Of a stretch of DNA of 64,000 bases, positions 10,379 through 21,456 are shown piece after piece. The position numbers were made by a program, and so were the translations under genes. The notes below the pieces were generated by a model. It had not been told where the DNA came from. It made no database searches and saw only the letters and a program-made list of their open reading frames with translations. Where the stretch lies: the NCBI GenBank assembly GCA_029851415.1, contig CM056742.1, positions 11,449,736 to 11,513,735 of the forward strand, written 5' to 3'. Origin of the DNA: Eretmocerus hayati (lineage: Eukaryota > Arthropoda > Insecta > Hymenoptera > Aphelinidae). Within the stretch, counting starts at the first letter, position 1. Every line of letters starts with the position of its first letter.

Positions 10379-13300
10379 GTAAGTTCAATTTTTTACACAA
10401 TTATTGGAACCACACCTGCATTTTCAGAATTTTCCTATGAAAAAATGTGTAGCCAATTGTATGTCTACTAATTTGATTCTATCAAATTTTAGTGATTCGA
10501 TCTCAATTCATCAAATTATCGGAAATGTTTTTTTTATGGAAAAAATTTTTCAATGATATTGTGGATGAGAAACAAAAATAATGTTGTCCCAATTTCAGAG
10601 AAAGTCAGAGTGTCTATCTATCGAATCGAGTAAATGAACAGAGCAGTTCGATTGGCTTGAATTTTCTAAAATTCTCGTAGAGGCAAACATTCTCTATCTT
10701 TCGTAACGTTTTGACATTGGGAATGTGCGCTCGGTCAGTTGTTAGCATACAGTAGCGCCTTATAATTCCGGAAGTGCGTTCGAATGCACGGAATAGGTAA
10801 TTAGGTCTTTGCATCAATCTCGCCTTCAGTCTGGGGAAATTGATAGTGTTCATTTGAGAAATAATTTTTATGACCATTAAAGAGGTAGTTTTTTAAACTA
10901 ATTTTCCTCGACAATGAATGAGTCTAGTTTTTTGTATGATGAATTTTGAGTCGAAATTTGTGTACGTGATAGAAATTTTGTGGATATTCATCAGAAATTT
11001 GAATCGAATTATTCTCAGAATTCGAAGTACGCTATGAAATTCTAAAATATGGATACTAGACTCGATAAAATAATCTCAGAAAAGAATTATAGAAATGTCA
11101 TTGCAAATACGGACGAAGAATAATTAGCGTAGCAATGGTTTAGCTCATACTATAACAACGACAAGTCTGTTTATTGATATTGAAAACAGAAGCTCGATCA
11201 CAACCAGCATATGTATATAATACCATCATAGATATACATAAGTACACATATACCCGACTTTACACAATCCTATTTCCGCATCGAAATGTTTACAATAGAC
11301 GTCTGATTCGATGTTATAAGACGAATGGAGCTTTTTCTGATTCACAGTTCATCCTCCAGTTCAGCATCTGCTTACCATCATCTCGAATTTAAAGATTGGA
11401 TATATAGGTTGTACATACAATTGTACATACACTGCACATTCACGTGTATTCATGAGCGATAGTGCATTTTCTAACGATGCATCATTATATGAGATTCGAT
11501 AGCCAATTGCAGAGTGTACTTATGTCTAGTTTTGCAGAAAATGCAAATATTTGTCTTGGATTGTGAAAATGCTAGAGTTTTGTGAATGTTGGAGGTACGC
11601 ATTGTGCACACAGCAAGAATGCATAACTCATATGTTCTGCGTGATTTTTTTTTTTTTTTTTTAGAGTAGGACAAATAACTCAGGAGTCATCTGAATTTTC
11701 CCTCGTTTGTAAAATGAGATGATGGGTATTATACATAGACTAGCCGAAATGAGTAGTCTACATCAGTCTCACGAATTTATGCGAAAAAGTAATGTGAATT
11801 TCAATTATAGATTCGAACGGAAACTGGATAATATTTTGAATTCGACATTGAATGTTGTTCTGAATGTCGTGTAAGCCAAGGGCTCAAACGCAACGAATCA
11901 CCTTAATCGAACATTTTTGTAACTCCACAACTCCAGTGAGAGATCACCAACACTTCATTGAAGTCATGAGCCTCAGTGAACCAAAAATGTTTTCATGATC
12001 AATTCCACTAAATATGAAATTTGAATGCAACACATATACTCTAAATTTAATTCTGTATAGATTCATCATTGAATTTTAATTTACAAATCATTTCTTTTGC
12101 AGCTTTTGCCTTGATTGGATGGGCGGCATTAGGTATCACAGTAGGAGCACATAGATTGTACGCCCACACTTCATTTGAAGCATCGAGTATCCTTGAGTTG
12201 TTCCTTGTGACAGGACACACTCTAGCCGGAGTCGTAAGTTTTATTTCATTTTCGTCATTTAGCTTATATTTGTATTGTAAGATGTATGAATCTACAGAAT
12301 GAGATCGACCTGGAATTCTCAAAAATCGTGAAATAGTAACAGTACCAATTTGTACTCTGATATAAATTTATCGCCTTATATTTCTATCTCATGTTGTCAT
12401 TTCTACATTTTGTAATTCAGCTGATGATTTAGAAGTTCTCAGTGAGAATAATATACCATTCCCAGACTTAATATGGTTTTCGCTGTGTACTGTCCGCATG
12501 ACTTTAATTACGACATTTTCTTAAACAGCTAAAGTTATTCCAACTTTTACTTATTTCTGTTAAAAAAAAAAAAAAAAAAAAAAAAAACAATATCACTCCT
12601 TTAATTCTATAGTCACTGGAATTGCTCATTATTATTGTACCGAAATTCAGATGAGAAAAAATAGCACTTCCAATACCGGGGGCAATTTTGTAGTGAACAA
12701 AGTAAAAGTTTTAACACGATATTTTTAATCAATCTTTCGATAAACTAGATAAATTTTTCATTGAATAAATTTCTCACTTGTTCGTAAAATTATGATGAGA
12801 TTATCTTGACACTGATAGTACTTCTGATCTCAGATAGATACAAGTGATGGTTTAAATTATTTTATTTAATTACAGGGTAGTATTTACGATTGGGTGGTAG
12901 CTCACAGGACTCATCACAAATATTATGGAACTGAAAGAGATCCGTACAACCACAAAAAGGGTTTCCTACATTCGCATGTCATCGCCAATCTTCTATCTTC
13001 TCATCCCGAAAAAGAAAGGCTTGACAAAGACATTGACATGATAGATGTCGATTACAACTACTTCATTTGGGTTCAAAGATGGTAATTTTACTCAAAATCA
13101 ATGCAAATTTCAAAATCAATCATCTGTTCTGGAATTTCTTGTTGTCTTTTCACTTCGGACAACTTGAACTCGATTTATTACTCCAAGTTTCTGACCTGGA
13201 ATATACATATAGTCTAGAGGGTAAATTTATATTCATAGAATCTAAAATAGATCTAGGGTAGGAATTATTCTGAAACGTTGTTTTATTGAAATGGCGCCTG

Positions 13301-16300
13301 AATCATTGCCAACAGATTAAAAAACATAGACTCTTCATCCGAATCAGTATAGTATGAAATACGTAAGTCCGGATGGAAAATTCAATCTTCATCAATTTTC
13401 AGCTGAATTAATTTAAGATAAAGTTACGCAATTTTGTGGCTGTACTCGTGCGAGACTGGGTCACGGGAATAGTGGAAAAATAACTTTCTGTGAAGCTGTT
13501 TTTCTCGCACTGATAGTGTCTCTGAAAAAAAATAGGAATACCATGAATATTATGATGCATCTCCATCTCAGTGTTCCTTCAAAAATGGGAATACCGAAAA
13601 TTGCGTGAATCTCTTCTCTAGTCAAATGTTGCTTTCTTTTGATGACAGAAAACAGATGTAATGACCACCTATAGTTCCTTTTCACTCCATGCATGCAGGC
13701 TTTGATCTCAGCATCAGAAAAGTTATTATTCTTCACACACAAAATCACTTTCAATGTACGATACCATGATAAAATCATCACTGATACATATAATATGAGC
13801 TTTTCAATAGTGCAAGTTCAGTAGTGTAATACATCACAAAAAAAGTGTATGGGCCTATTAGTCAAACGCAATATTTCATGTGGACAGATAAATTGAATTT
13901 CTTCTTAATCTTCATCTTGGGTCGATACACTTAGAAAATAATCATCATCTTTATCAACATAATTAACATTGTGATTCATAGACCCTTCTATCTTTTCGTC
14001 TGAACTAGCACTTTCATTTGACACGACACAAGAGTATAATCATTCGAGAATTTATTGATTGTTCAGGCAAGATTGAAATCTGGAATGTAAGTTAATTCAC
14101 TTGAATTTATGAGTGATGCATGAAAGTGCATTAAATGAGCAATTATTTCTGTTCTTCGTTCTCTCAATGAGACCGTAATAGAATTTCAACATATTCGCCG
14201 CGATGCTGTTTTTTCATGATTTTATTCCGGTCTTGAAGTAGACCCTCACAATTGGGTAGAAACGCGCGTATGCAGCTAAATTCTTTTTTGGCTCATTGTT
14301 AACCCGTAAACGGCACACATCCCAGGAATCGCGTAAGCTGCACACTGGGTCAATCAGACCCAGAGCACAAAATCTCGTATTGCTCATCAGCAAATGAAGC
14401 TATCGATCTGAATCTTGCGCGTACTTCTTCTTCAACACCTCTTTTTGAGTGTCTCATAGGTTTTACCCGGGAATTTCAACGTTTGATAGTGGAAATTTCA
14501 CGTTTTCGAAGAAATCTCCAAAAATCATTTTTCGACTCGAAAAATTTATAAAATTGGTTTTTTTCGACCAATTCCAAAGATTCTTGCGGGGATTTGCTCG
14601 GGAGGTGATATACCTCCAGGTGAGAAAATTTGCCCCCCATGTTTGTTCAAAAAAATATATTTATTGTTAGAAATTATTACTGACAAAATATAAGAAATTC
14701 GCCTCATAGCAAGCAGTTAATGATCTGCTACTGGGGCGAGGAAATTAGATGAAAATCATGTAGAAAAACTATTTCTAGTCGAAAAATGTCTTGTTTACAT
14801 CGAGGAATGGGTAAAGGGTCCGATACAATCACTACATGAAGAAATATATTGCGCATTTGGCGTCGGGTCCGATTGATCCAGTGTGCAGTAAATGTCACCA
14901 AAATGATATTCCTTGTGGCTAAGAACCGGAATCTCGGTCTCTGAACCGTTGAACATACAGGAAAATGTTCCAGTATATCTTTCTTTCACTACCAATTGGA
15001 TTGCTCACGTTTTAGAAACAAAGAAACATGAAATTCCGGTACACAGTGACCATCATTTTGGTCACACTTACTGCACACTGGGTCAGTCGGACCCGATTCT
15101 AAACGCGCAGTAACTTTGTCGGATGCTCACACCACATGGACGCATTGGCGGGCTACTCTAGTGCGTGGAAGATGTAGTGGTACATCTGAAATAACAACGG
15201 ATGGCACCACAAGTATGATTTTCGGATATTTGAGGGGCTAAATTAAGCGCCGGAAAAAAGTACGGGTCAGATTGACCCACGATGCAGTTTACGGGTTAAC
15301 GCTTTTGGCGAACTAACTCACCTCGATAGGTTTCTGGGGAGAATTTTCCGAGCAAGTCTGAATCGTCAAAGGTTGAAAAATAAAAATTCGCTGTCAGTAT
15401 GAATAATCAGAAGGAATGAATGATAAAATCACTTGTCTTTCGGCTGTTGCTTCAAATAAATTTGATACAAAGGCAGACCTTGTTGCAAAATTTACACAAT
15501 TTACCGAAGGATACGGGTTTTCCAAAACAAATATAATCGAATTAAAAGAAGAGATCGCGAGATTTTAGAAATGTGGGTCGTAAATGAAAATTTTTTTTGG
15601 TGTGTATTTTTTTCATTCAGTTCATTTGAAATTCATTTTCCAGTTTTCTAGTCGATTTGACACTAAAAAAAGGAGTTCTGTAAAAATGTATCTACAATCG
15701 ATGCTATAGCACTGCGAGAAATTTCAAATACCAATTAAAATACCGATGTTAATGTCTGACATCGGTACTCCCTGAAGATAAATTTCGAATTTTATAAGAT
15801 TCACAATGAAATCTTATTTCAAGTGACTCACGAGTGTCTTGGAAGTATAGATTTTTCCAAGGGCTCTAAAAAACAGTCTATGGCTTCCAATTTCTTCTCC
15901 ACCATTCAACCTTGACTCGTCACTTTTTGCATGATTCTCAAAGTATATCAACCCCAAAATTATCATGCGCAAAAATCTACCAAAATTATCAGCAAATACT
16001 ATCATCAAACTCAAGTCTCTCAATTCAATCACCTCATGCCTATCCACAATCTCGATCTATGAATTTTTTATTTCAATTTCACAGGTTCTACTGGGTTGTA
16101 TTTATCGTCTTTGGATTACTTCTGCCAATCAACGCACCCGTTGAGTATTGGGGAGATTCGATAAAAAATTCAATATTCATCGTTGGATTCTTCCGTCTTG
16201 CTGTTACTGCTCATATATCATGGCTCGTCAACAGCGCACTTCTAGTCTGGGGATTGAAACCCGGAGACAAGTTAATGGCATTTTTTGATACTCTATCAAT

Positions 16301-17373
16301 GTTGTATATGCTATTTTTCAGTATGCCAAAGAGCCATGGCTCAGTTATGATCGATAGCGAGGGCTTCCACAGTACCTCTTGAGTGAAACTACGCAATTTT
16401 GGATTATATATGTCGTACGTGTACGGGATAATTTTGCAATTCTAATGTCTTAGTCGCAAAAGAGTGATTATTCGTGCTCGGTTCATTGATTCTTTTTTTC
16501 ATTCTGAACGATATTTCGTCGTATAGGCTGTGATTTTGAATCGAATAAAAATCTAAGAGTAGTATGTCGATTTGACCATTTTTTTGATGCGCGAATAAAA
16601 CTTTTGTGTTGAATTATCAAAAGTTTGCCTCAAATTTTCCAGTAGTTTGGTGGAAGATACTAAGACTTGAGTACCTGAAAATCATTTTGTCGTTCATCAA
16701 AATTCAAGATTCCTGGAAATTCTGTTTTTTATACAAAGTTTGGAATAGATCGGAAAACGACTTGATTAGTCTTTTCTGTTAGTGGTTACACTTTATTCAA
16801 GTTATCCAAGTCTGAAATTTTTTCCAAATTCTTCTCAAACTTTGTTTGAAATTTCCATTATTAGCTTTATTCTGCAACACGTAGATTCAAAAGATTACTA
16901 TAAACGGTTAACTCCTGCTGTCACCAAAATTTCAAAAAATGATTCTCATGAAGGTTACATGAAAACTCGTTTGAATTTAAAAATAAAAGGAGAAAGATGC
17001 TATCATCCGATAACTCGTGAATGAACAACGAGTTCAAAAAACTACTATGTTAAAATGTTTCAGATTCCCACCAGATGACAACACAATATTCCTGTTGAAC
17101 AAGTCGTACTGGCCAAATTACCACTACCTTCTTCCATGGGACTACAAAACCGGTGAATTTGGTAATTACGATCGAGGCTTCGGCACGTTCTTTATCAAAA
17201 CGTGTAAAAATTTGGGATTGGCCGATTCCCTGGTAACAGCTTCGAGTGAAGCAATTCGAGATGCCTTGTATCAAGCTGCGACAAAAAAAGTTGACATAAC
17301 CGAATGTTTGGAATCGGTAAAACTGAGCGCTGAAGAAGAGGCTATCAGAGAGAAACTTCGATACAAGCACTGA
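10240..17373 (+). CDS. Desaturase 2: intact ORF lacking C-terminal iron ligands
   Basis: The gene has five exons: 10240-10378, 12103-12233, 12876-13081, 16085-16270 and 17064-17373. Together they give 972 nt, or 323 residues plus stop, with GT-AG junctions and no frame break. The family is the membrane fatty acyl-CoA desaturases, and the length is normal (usually about 320-380). Box one HRLYAH (His63, His68) and box two HRTHH (His100, His103, His104) are intact. In exon 4 the NSxxH motif reads NSALL, so the iron-binding His is Leu212. In exon 5 HNYHH reads PNYHY, so two more ligands are Pro238 and Tyr242 and only His241 remains. Delta-9 enzymes need these ligands for the second iron. I infer a pseudoenzyme or new function. 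The preserved frame and splice sites argue against an old pseudogene. Introns 3 and 4 match desaturase 1 in position and phase, so the two are tandem duplicates. Confidence 0.9.
12103..12233 (+). CDS. Desaturase 2 exon 2 (histidine box 1)
   Basis: The acceptor is ttttgcag. The exon encodes TM2 and GAHRLYAHTSFEAS, the first histidine box, and ends exactly between codons at donor gtaagt. Confidence 0.93.
12876..13081 (+). CDS. Desaturase 2 exon 3 (histidine box 2)
   Basis: The acceptor is aattacag. The exon encodes WVVAHRTHHKYYGTERDPYN, the second histidine box with the usual following DP, then a charged cytosolic loop. It ends in phase 2 inside Trp159 at donor gtaatt. Confidence 0.93.
14190..15340 (+). 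repeat. Dispersed repeat interrupted by piggyBac-type MITE
   Basis: The flanks of the MITE read ...attccggtcttgaag... ggctcattg on the left and ...aactcacctcgataggttt on the right. The reverse complement of 45560-45720 contains the same blocks in the same order without the MITE: attccggtcatgaactgg, ggctcattgtttacac and accacctcgatagg. The two copies have diverged by roughly a quarter by eye. Confidence 0.7.
14303..15295. mobile_element. piggyBac-type MITE (993 bp) with TTAA target duplication
   Basis: TTAA flanks both ends (14299-14302 and 15296-15299). The element begins CCCGTAAACGGCAC and ends GTTTACGGG, giving CCC...GGG termini with 9 perfect terminal-repeat bases. Internal repeats of ctgcacactgggtca with nearby gaccc blocks occur in both orientations, at about 14340-14365, 14860-14905 and 15050-15105. 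There is no transposase ORF, so it is non-autonomous. TTAA duplication with CCC/GGG ends is the hallmark of piggyBac elements. Confidence 0.85.
16085..16270 (+). CDS. Desaturase 2 exon 4 (His to Leu in NSxxH)
   Basis: The acceptor is tttcacag. The exon completes Trp159 and encodes TM3 and TM4 (residues about 160-176 and 186-205), then WLVNSALLVWGLKPGD. Asn208 is kept, but the ligand His four residues later is Leu212. It is 186 bp long, the same as the equivalent exon of desaturase 1, and ends in phase 2 at donor gttaat. Confidence 0.93.
17064..17373 (+). CDS. Desaturase 2 exon 5 (broken third histidine box)
   Basis: The acceptor is tgtttcag at 17056-17063. The exon encodes SYWPNYHYLLPWDYKTGEFG in place of the usual GEGxHNYHHxFPWDYKTGELG. 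It then follows desaturase 1 closely in spacing (GFGTFFIKTCKNLGLADSL). The tail from residue about 290 is divergent and rich in Glu and Lys. The stop is TGA at 17371-17373. Confidence 0.92.
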
Positions 17374-17940
17374 AACAATCAAATCAATTTGTGTTTACGA
17401 TATGTCTGTCATTTTTCTGTAAATTAGTCGGACTCAAGATTTTATCTACATTTGATGTGAAAATGGAATTTTGTTATACAAAGCTCAAACTGCATAGTTT
17501 TTACACCCTTTACAATACCATCTACGCCTTAAACCTTACTTACAAATTCTTTCATCATGTTTGTCTATACTACATGTTGAGGAAGTGGAATGATACTTTA
17601 TTGAGTTACAATTACATGGAATAGTTATTGACCAGAATCGTCTCCACGAACCATGTAGACGGTCGAGATCAGAACGATGAGAAAAGAGTAAATTGGCAAA
17701 GATCGAAAACGACAAATTGAGTGAGAGGCGTTTATTTGTTCAATGAAGCATGGGCACGACATCAGCTGTAACATTTGAGCAGAGCACAAAATGCTCAAAG
17801 GTTTTTGTTGATATTCAATATTTGATTAATCAAAATACCTTCATTCGATATTATATGAATTATGTTTTATTTCTTTTCCATAGAAATGGGGTAACTGTAT
17901 GCACCCAACTTGCCTCGATCATCCTGCGAGAGTCAGTAAT
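17374..17940. other. Downstream flank of desaturase 2
   Basis: AT-rich sequence, probably including the 3' UTR. I see no second gene, and no textbook AATAAA close to the stop. Confidence 0.5.
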
Positions 17941-18117
17941 GGCCGAATCCATGTAAGATCAGGCAGCGAAAAAAGTTGAGGTCACGGATATTTCTGCGGA
18001 TGAAGTATATCATTCTTGAGACAAAATGAGGAGACACGTAATTTTTTGTTTGACCTAAATCGATTTCCTGTCAGAGCTACGCGAATTAGGAGATCAGGAG
18101 CTGCAAGATCAATTTTA

Positions 18118-19185
18118 GAAAAACTGACACTTTGAAATCGGTAAAGATGCAATTATTCCTATGCGACTTTGAATATTCAGCTGAATCTTGTTGGATATAC
18201 TTACTAGGTAGATGTTGCATGCAAATTTACACTAATTAGGTTGGAATTCCCATTCGGATCCAAAAAAACTCGTTTTTTACGAAAAATTAAAAAAAATTAA
18301 CTACTCAAAAACACCATTGTGAATTTCTTTGGTGAATTTTTTGGGGGTATTCGATGACATAATGTTTCAGAGAGTACTCTCAGAGTCGGCGCCAAAAGCT
18401 CCAGATGACCGAAAAAATATATTTTTTGGAAAAAAAATTTTTACTGTCGCAAATAGGTTCTGGCATCCTTCAAATGATAAATATTGGCTGTAAAGTAGTA
18501 ACTACAGAGTACAGTACCTGCAAATATCTACAGAGACTCAATTCCTCCAACTTATCTTACACAGAAAGTAAGCACAGTGCCCAAGCTTGTTAAAGGTGCT
18601 ATATGAGCAAAAACGTTCTCAGTCTCATATCACTGCCAGTGGTGAATAACACTTACTGGAAAATCGTAGACGTAGGGAAAATTAGACTGAAAGCATTTTT
18701 GCTCATATAGCACTTTCAACAAGCTTGGATACTGTGCTTACTTTCTGTGCAAGATAAATTGGAGGAAATGAGTCTCTATAGATATTTGCAGGTGCTGTAC
18801 TCTGTAGGTACTAATTTTCAGCCAATATTCATTATTTGAAGAATGCCAGAACCCATTTGAGACAATAAAAATTTTTTTTCCAAAAAATATTTTTTTTCGG
18901 ACATCTGGAGCTTTCAGCGCCGACTCTGAGAGTACTCTCTGAAACATTATGTCATCGAATACCCCCAAAAAATTCACCAAAGAAATTCACAATGGTGTTT
19001 TTGAGTAGTTAATTTTTTTTAATTTTTCGTAAAAAACGAGTTTTTTTGGATCCGAATGGCAATTCCAACCTAATTAGTGTAAATTTGCATGCAACATCTA
19101 CCTAGTAAGTATATCCAACAAGATTCAGCTGAATATTCAAAGTCGCATAGGAATTATTGCATCTTTACCGATTTTAAAGTGTCAG
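18118..19185. repeat. Inner foldback, about 0.5-kb arms
   Basis: Left arm 18118-18630 and right arm about 18681-19185 pair with high identity, for example ttggatatacttactaggta and ctatatgagcaaaaa on opposite strands. The loop is about 50 bp (18631-18680). ORFs on either strand here are mirror products of the repeat. Confidence 0.85.
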
Positions 19186-19853
19186 TTTTGCTTTCTCAAA
19201 AGAGAAAGCATTCATTTGGTGCCAGCGGAATTTTCGTCAAATTTTTTCTAGAGAAATTTTTTTCTCCTCCAGTGAACCTCTTGAATACATGAAATTAGTA
19301 CAGTCCTCTTCCTTTCGCCAAGATCTATCGAATGTAGGTAACAGTTTTTCGTTATAAGCCCTCACAAAATTACTACAACCCCGTCTTTTGAGCCCTCTGT
19401 ACGTGTGTGTGTGTGTGTGTGTGTGTTGTTTTCCATCGCTCAGCGAAACTCTACACTGGTTTGATCGATCGTCCTGAAATTCTTATGCCATGTTCGGAGG
19501 CGTCTCTAGATGGGAATGCTAGATTTTGATAGTCCCCCGATGATTACTCTCATACTTATGAATTTTTCTTCATTTATTTATAATTTTTTTCATCTTAAAA
19601 ACTAAAAATATTCCCTCCTCCCTCCTCAAAAAATCTGAGGCTGTTGATTCACGCGTTTCTCAACGTGCTGGATTGATTGGTTAATACGGAATTTCGATTA
19701 TAGCTCATTTTATTCTATGTTTTACACACCTCTCTTGCGTTGGGCTATAAAACCTTCATAATCACAATTTAACAAAATTCTTTATCAACCAATCGATCAA
19801 GCACGTCGAAAAACATCTAAATTACTTCCTTTACATTTTCTGCATGCAGTAAA

Positions 19854-20688
19854 ATGAAGTACAAATCATTCATAAGATTTGCTTCTTTCCGAAAAATTTC
19901 AAATTACTTATTAAAAAATTCACAAGTCAACAAATATCCATGCGATCATGCTCAAAATTCACTGGCGTCATCATCACAGTCTCCAAAATACAGGCACAAA
20001 GTCTCAAAAGATTTTGTCGAATCGATCTCGAAATTTTGCGTTCCAAATGACACATTTTATTCCAATTTTCAAATTCACCGACAGTTAATGAAAATGGATG
20101 AAGACCTTTACGTTCCTATCACTTTGTCCCACCTACTGCAAATTAAGATTACAGATGAGAAAGTCAGTTTAATAAAATTCGAAAGAATATATTATGTTCT
20201 GGATCATGATTAGGAGATGAATCAATCAATGCATTTCTGAAGGTTTTGAAAAAAAATTATCCCGATTTCGAACCTATACACACGGTATTGACACAGTTAA
20301 GTGGAATGATTGATGAAACTTATTGTGAAGATATCCAAATTCTCTACTCGAATGATTTCAAGCATTGGAGGTGCTTACATTATAAAGCACCATTTCTATT
20401 CATTTATGGCAGCCTGTATTGTGACATTCACAGTTTGAAAGATTTGGATGATAAAGAAAGGGATTTCATAAAAACAGGTATCCTTCACTAGAAGATGATT
20501 TCGTAGTATTCAAGAAGGTGCAAAAACAGATTGATTATAGTTCTTGCGGTCTGTCAGCGACAGCATACGCAGTAACAATCTGTTTTGGTAGAGATCCGTC
20601 ATTGAGGAATTATTGTACTGATGGAATAATACTGCGGAATCATTTGATAAAAATATTATCGACTGCAATTTTTGAAGAGTATCCTTAG
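19854..20688 (+). pseudogene. Transposon-borne Ulp1/C48-like cysteine protease, frameshifted
   Basis: Three frames must be joined to read one protein: 19854-20210, about 20218-20475, and about 20476-20688 with a TAG stop. In order I see GDESINAFLKVLKK, DIQILYSNDFKHWRCL with the His-Trp of the catalytic histidine, FIYGSLYCD where family members usually read YDSLY, and VQKQIDYSSCGLSATAYAV with the Gln and nucleophile Cys. CFGRDPSLRNY and NHLIKIL follow. This order matches the C-terminal domain of C48 (SUMO-protease-like) peptidases carried by some DNA transposons. The catalytic Asp position is Gly, and at least two frame breaks occur, so no active enzyme is expected. The N-terminal 100 residues are not recognised. 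Confidence 0.6.
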
Positions 20689-21425
20689 TAAACATGAAAA
20701 TGTTGCAAGATTATATGAAAATGATTGAGAAATAATTTATTATATAGTGGATTGATTATTTCATGAAGTTTATTATTTGATTATATTGATAATTTGGATG
20801 AATAAATATTTTAATGAAGATTTCACGAGGAGAACTGATCAATATAATAAATTGATGTATTCGAATATTTGAGTGAATGATATGAGATTAGTTGACATCT
20901 TCTATGGCAATGAGGAAGCATTCTGCTAAATTCTTTTAGCAGCGTATTTTTAAAACTGATTTTGCAGCTCCCGATCTCCAAATTCGCGTAGCTCTGACAG
21001 GGAATCGATTTAGGCCAAACAAAAAATTACGTGTCTCCTCATTTTGTCTCAAGAATAATATACTTCATCGGCAGGAATATCCGTGACCCCAACTTTTCTC
21101 GCTGCCTGATCTTACATGGATTCGGCCTAATGTGTTTTTTCATTGACTTCATCGTGAACTTACAAGGAGCACCCAGGTGTTGTGGGACATGAATCGGCTG
21201 AAACTTTGGGGATAGTCTCCTTTTACCACTAAAAGGTGAGACCCAGAGCCACACTTGCAAATGCCTAACCGTTTTCAAGCTATTATGAACATTAGCATTG
21301 CCCATGACATTAGCATTGCCCATATGTATTATTGTAACTGATCCGATTGCGGGATGATCAGATGATATATATTGTACATATGATTTTATCGGTATTTCCT
21401 GCTAATTTCTCCATTCTTTAGCGAC

Positions 21426-21456
21426 GTTTCGATTGTTATGGTACAATCCTCATCAG
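21426..21456 (-). ncRNA. Hammerhead-ribozyme-like motif, copy 1
   Basis: On the minus strand it reads CTGATGAG, a 6-bp helix GATTGT/ACAATC around a 6-nt loop ACCATA, and then GAAAC followed by GTCGCTAA. CUGAUGA, helix II and GAAA in this order are the hammerhead core. An extra G precedes the helix, and a correctly placed stem III with a cleavage triplet is not evident, so activity is doubtful. The motif may be a relic of a retroelement end. Confidence 0.4.

Larger units (their letters stand above)
13082..16084 (+). other. Desaturase 2 intron 3 (3.0 kb)
   Basis: This is the largest intron of the gene. It holds a dispersed repeat (about 14190-14298 plus 15300-15340) split by the piggyBac-type MITE at 14303-15295. 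No exon-like sequence is seen inside. Confidence 0.75.
17941..21126 (+). mobile_element. 3.2-kb TIR transposon with nested foldback and broken Ulp1-like gene
   Basis: The ends are inverted: GGCCGAATCCATGTAAGATC at 17941 and its complement ending at 21126. The terminal repeats are about 175 bp (17941-18115 and about 20955-21126), with around a dozen scattered mismatches. TAAT sits directly outside both ends, which suggests a 4-bp target duplication. Next to the left terminal repeat is a second large inverted repeat (18118-19185). The right half carries a protease-like pseudogene (19854-20688). No transposase is recognised. Several superfamilies make 4-bp duplications, so I do not assign one. 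Confidence 0.75.

Noticed and set aside
15912..16382. 156-codon ORF starting upstream of desaturase 2 exon 4
   Set aside because: The first part is intron read-through. Homology and the acceptor place the exon start at 16085 and the donor at 16271.
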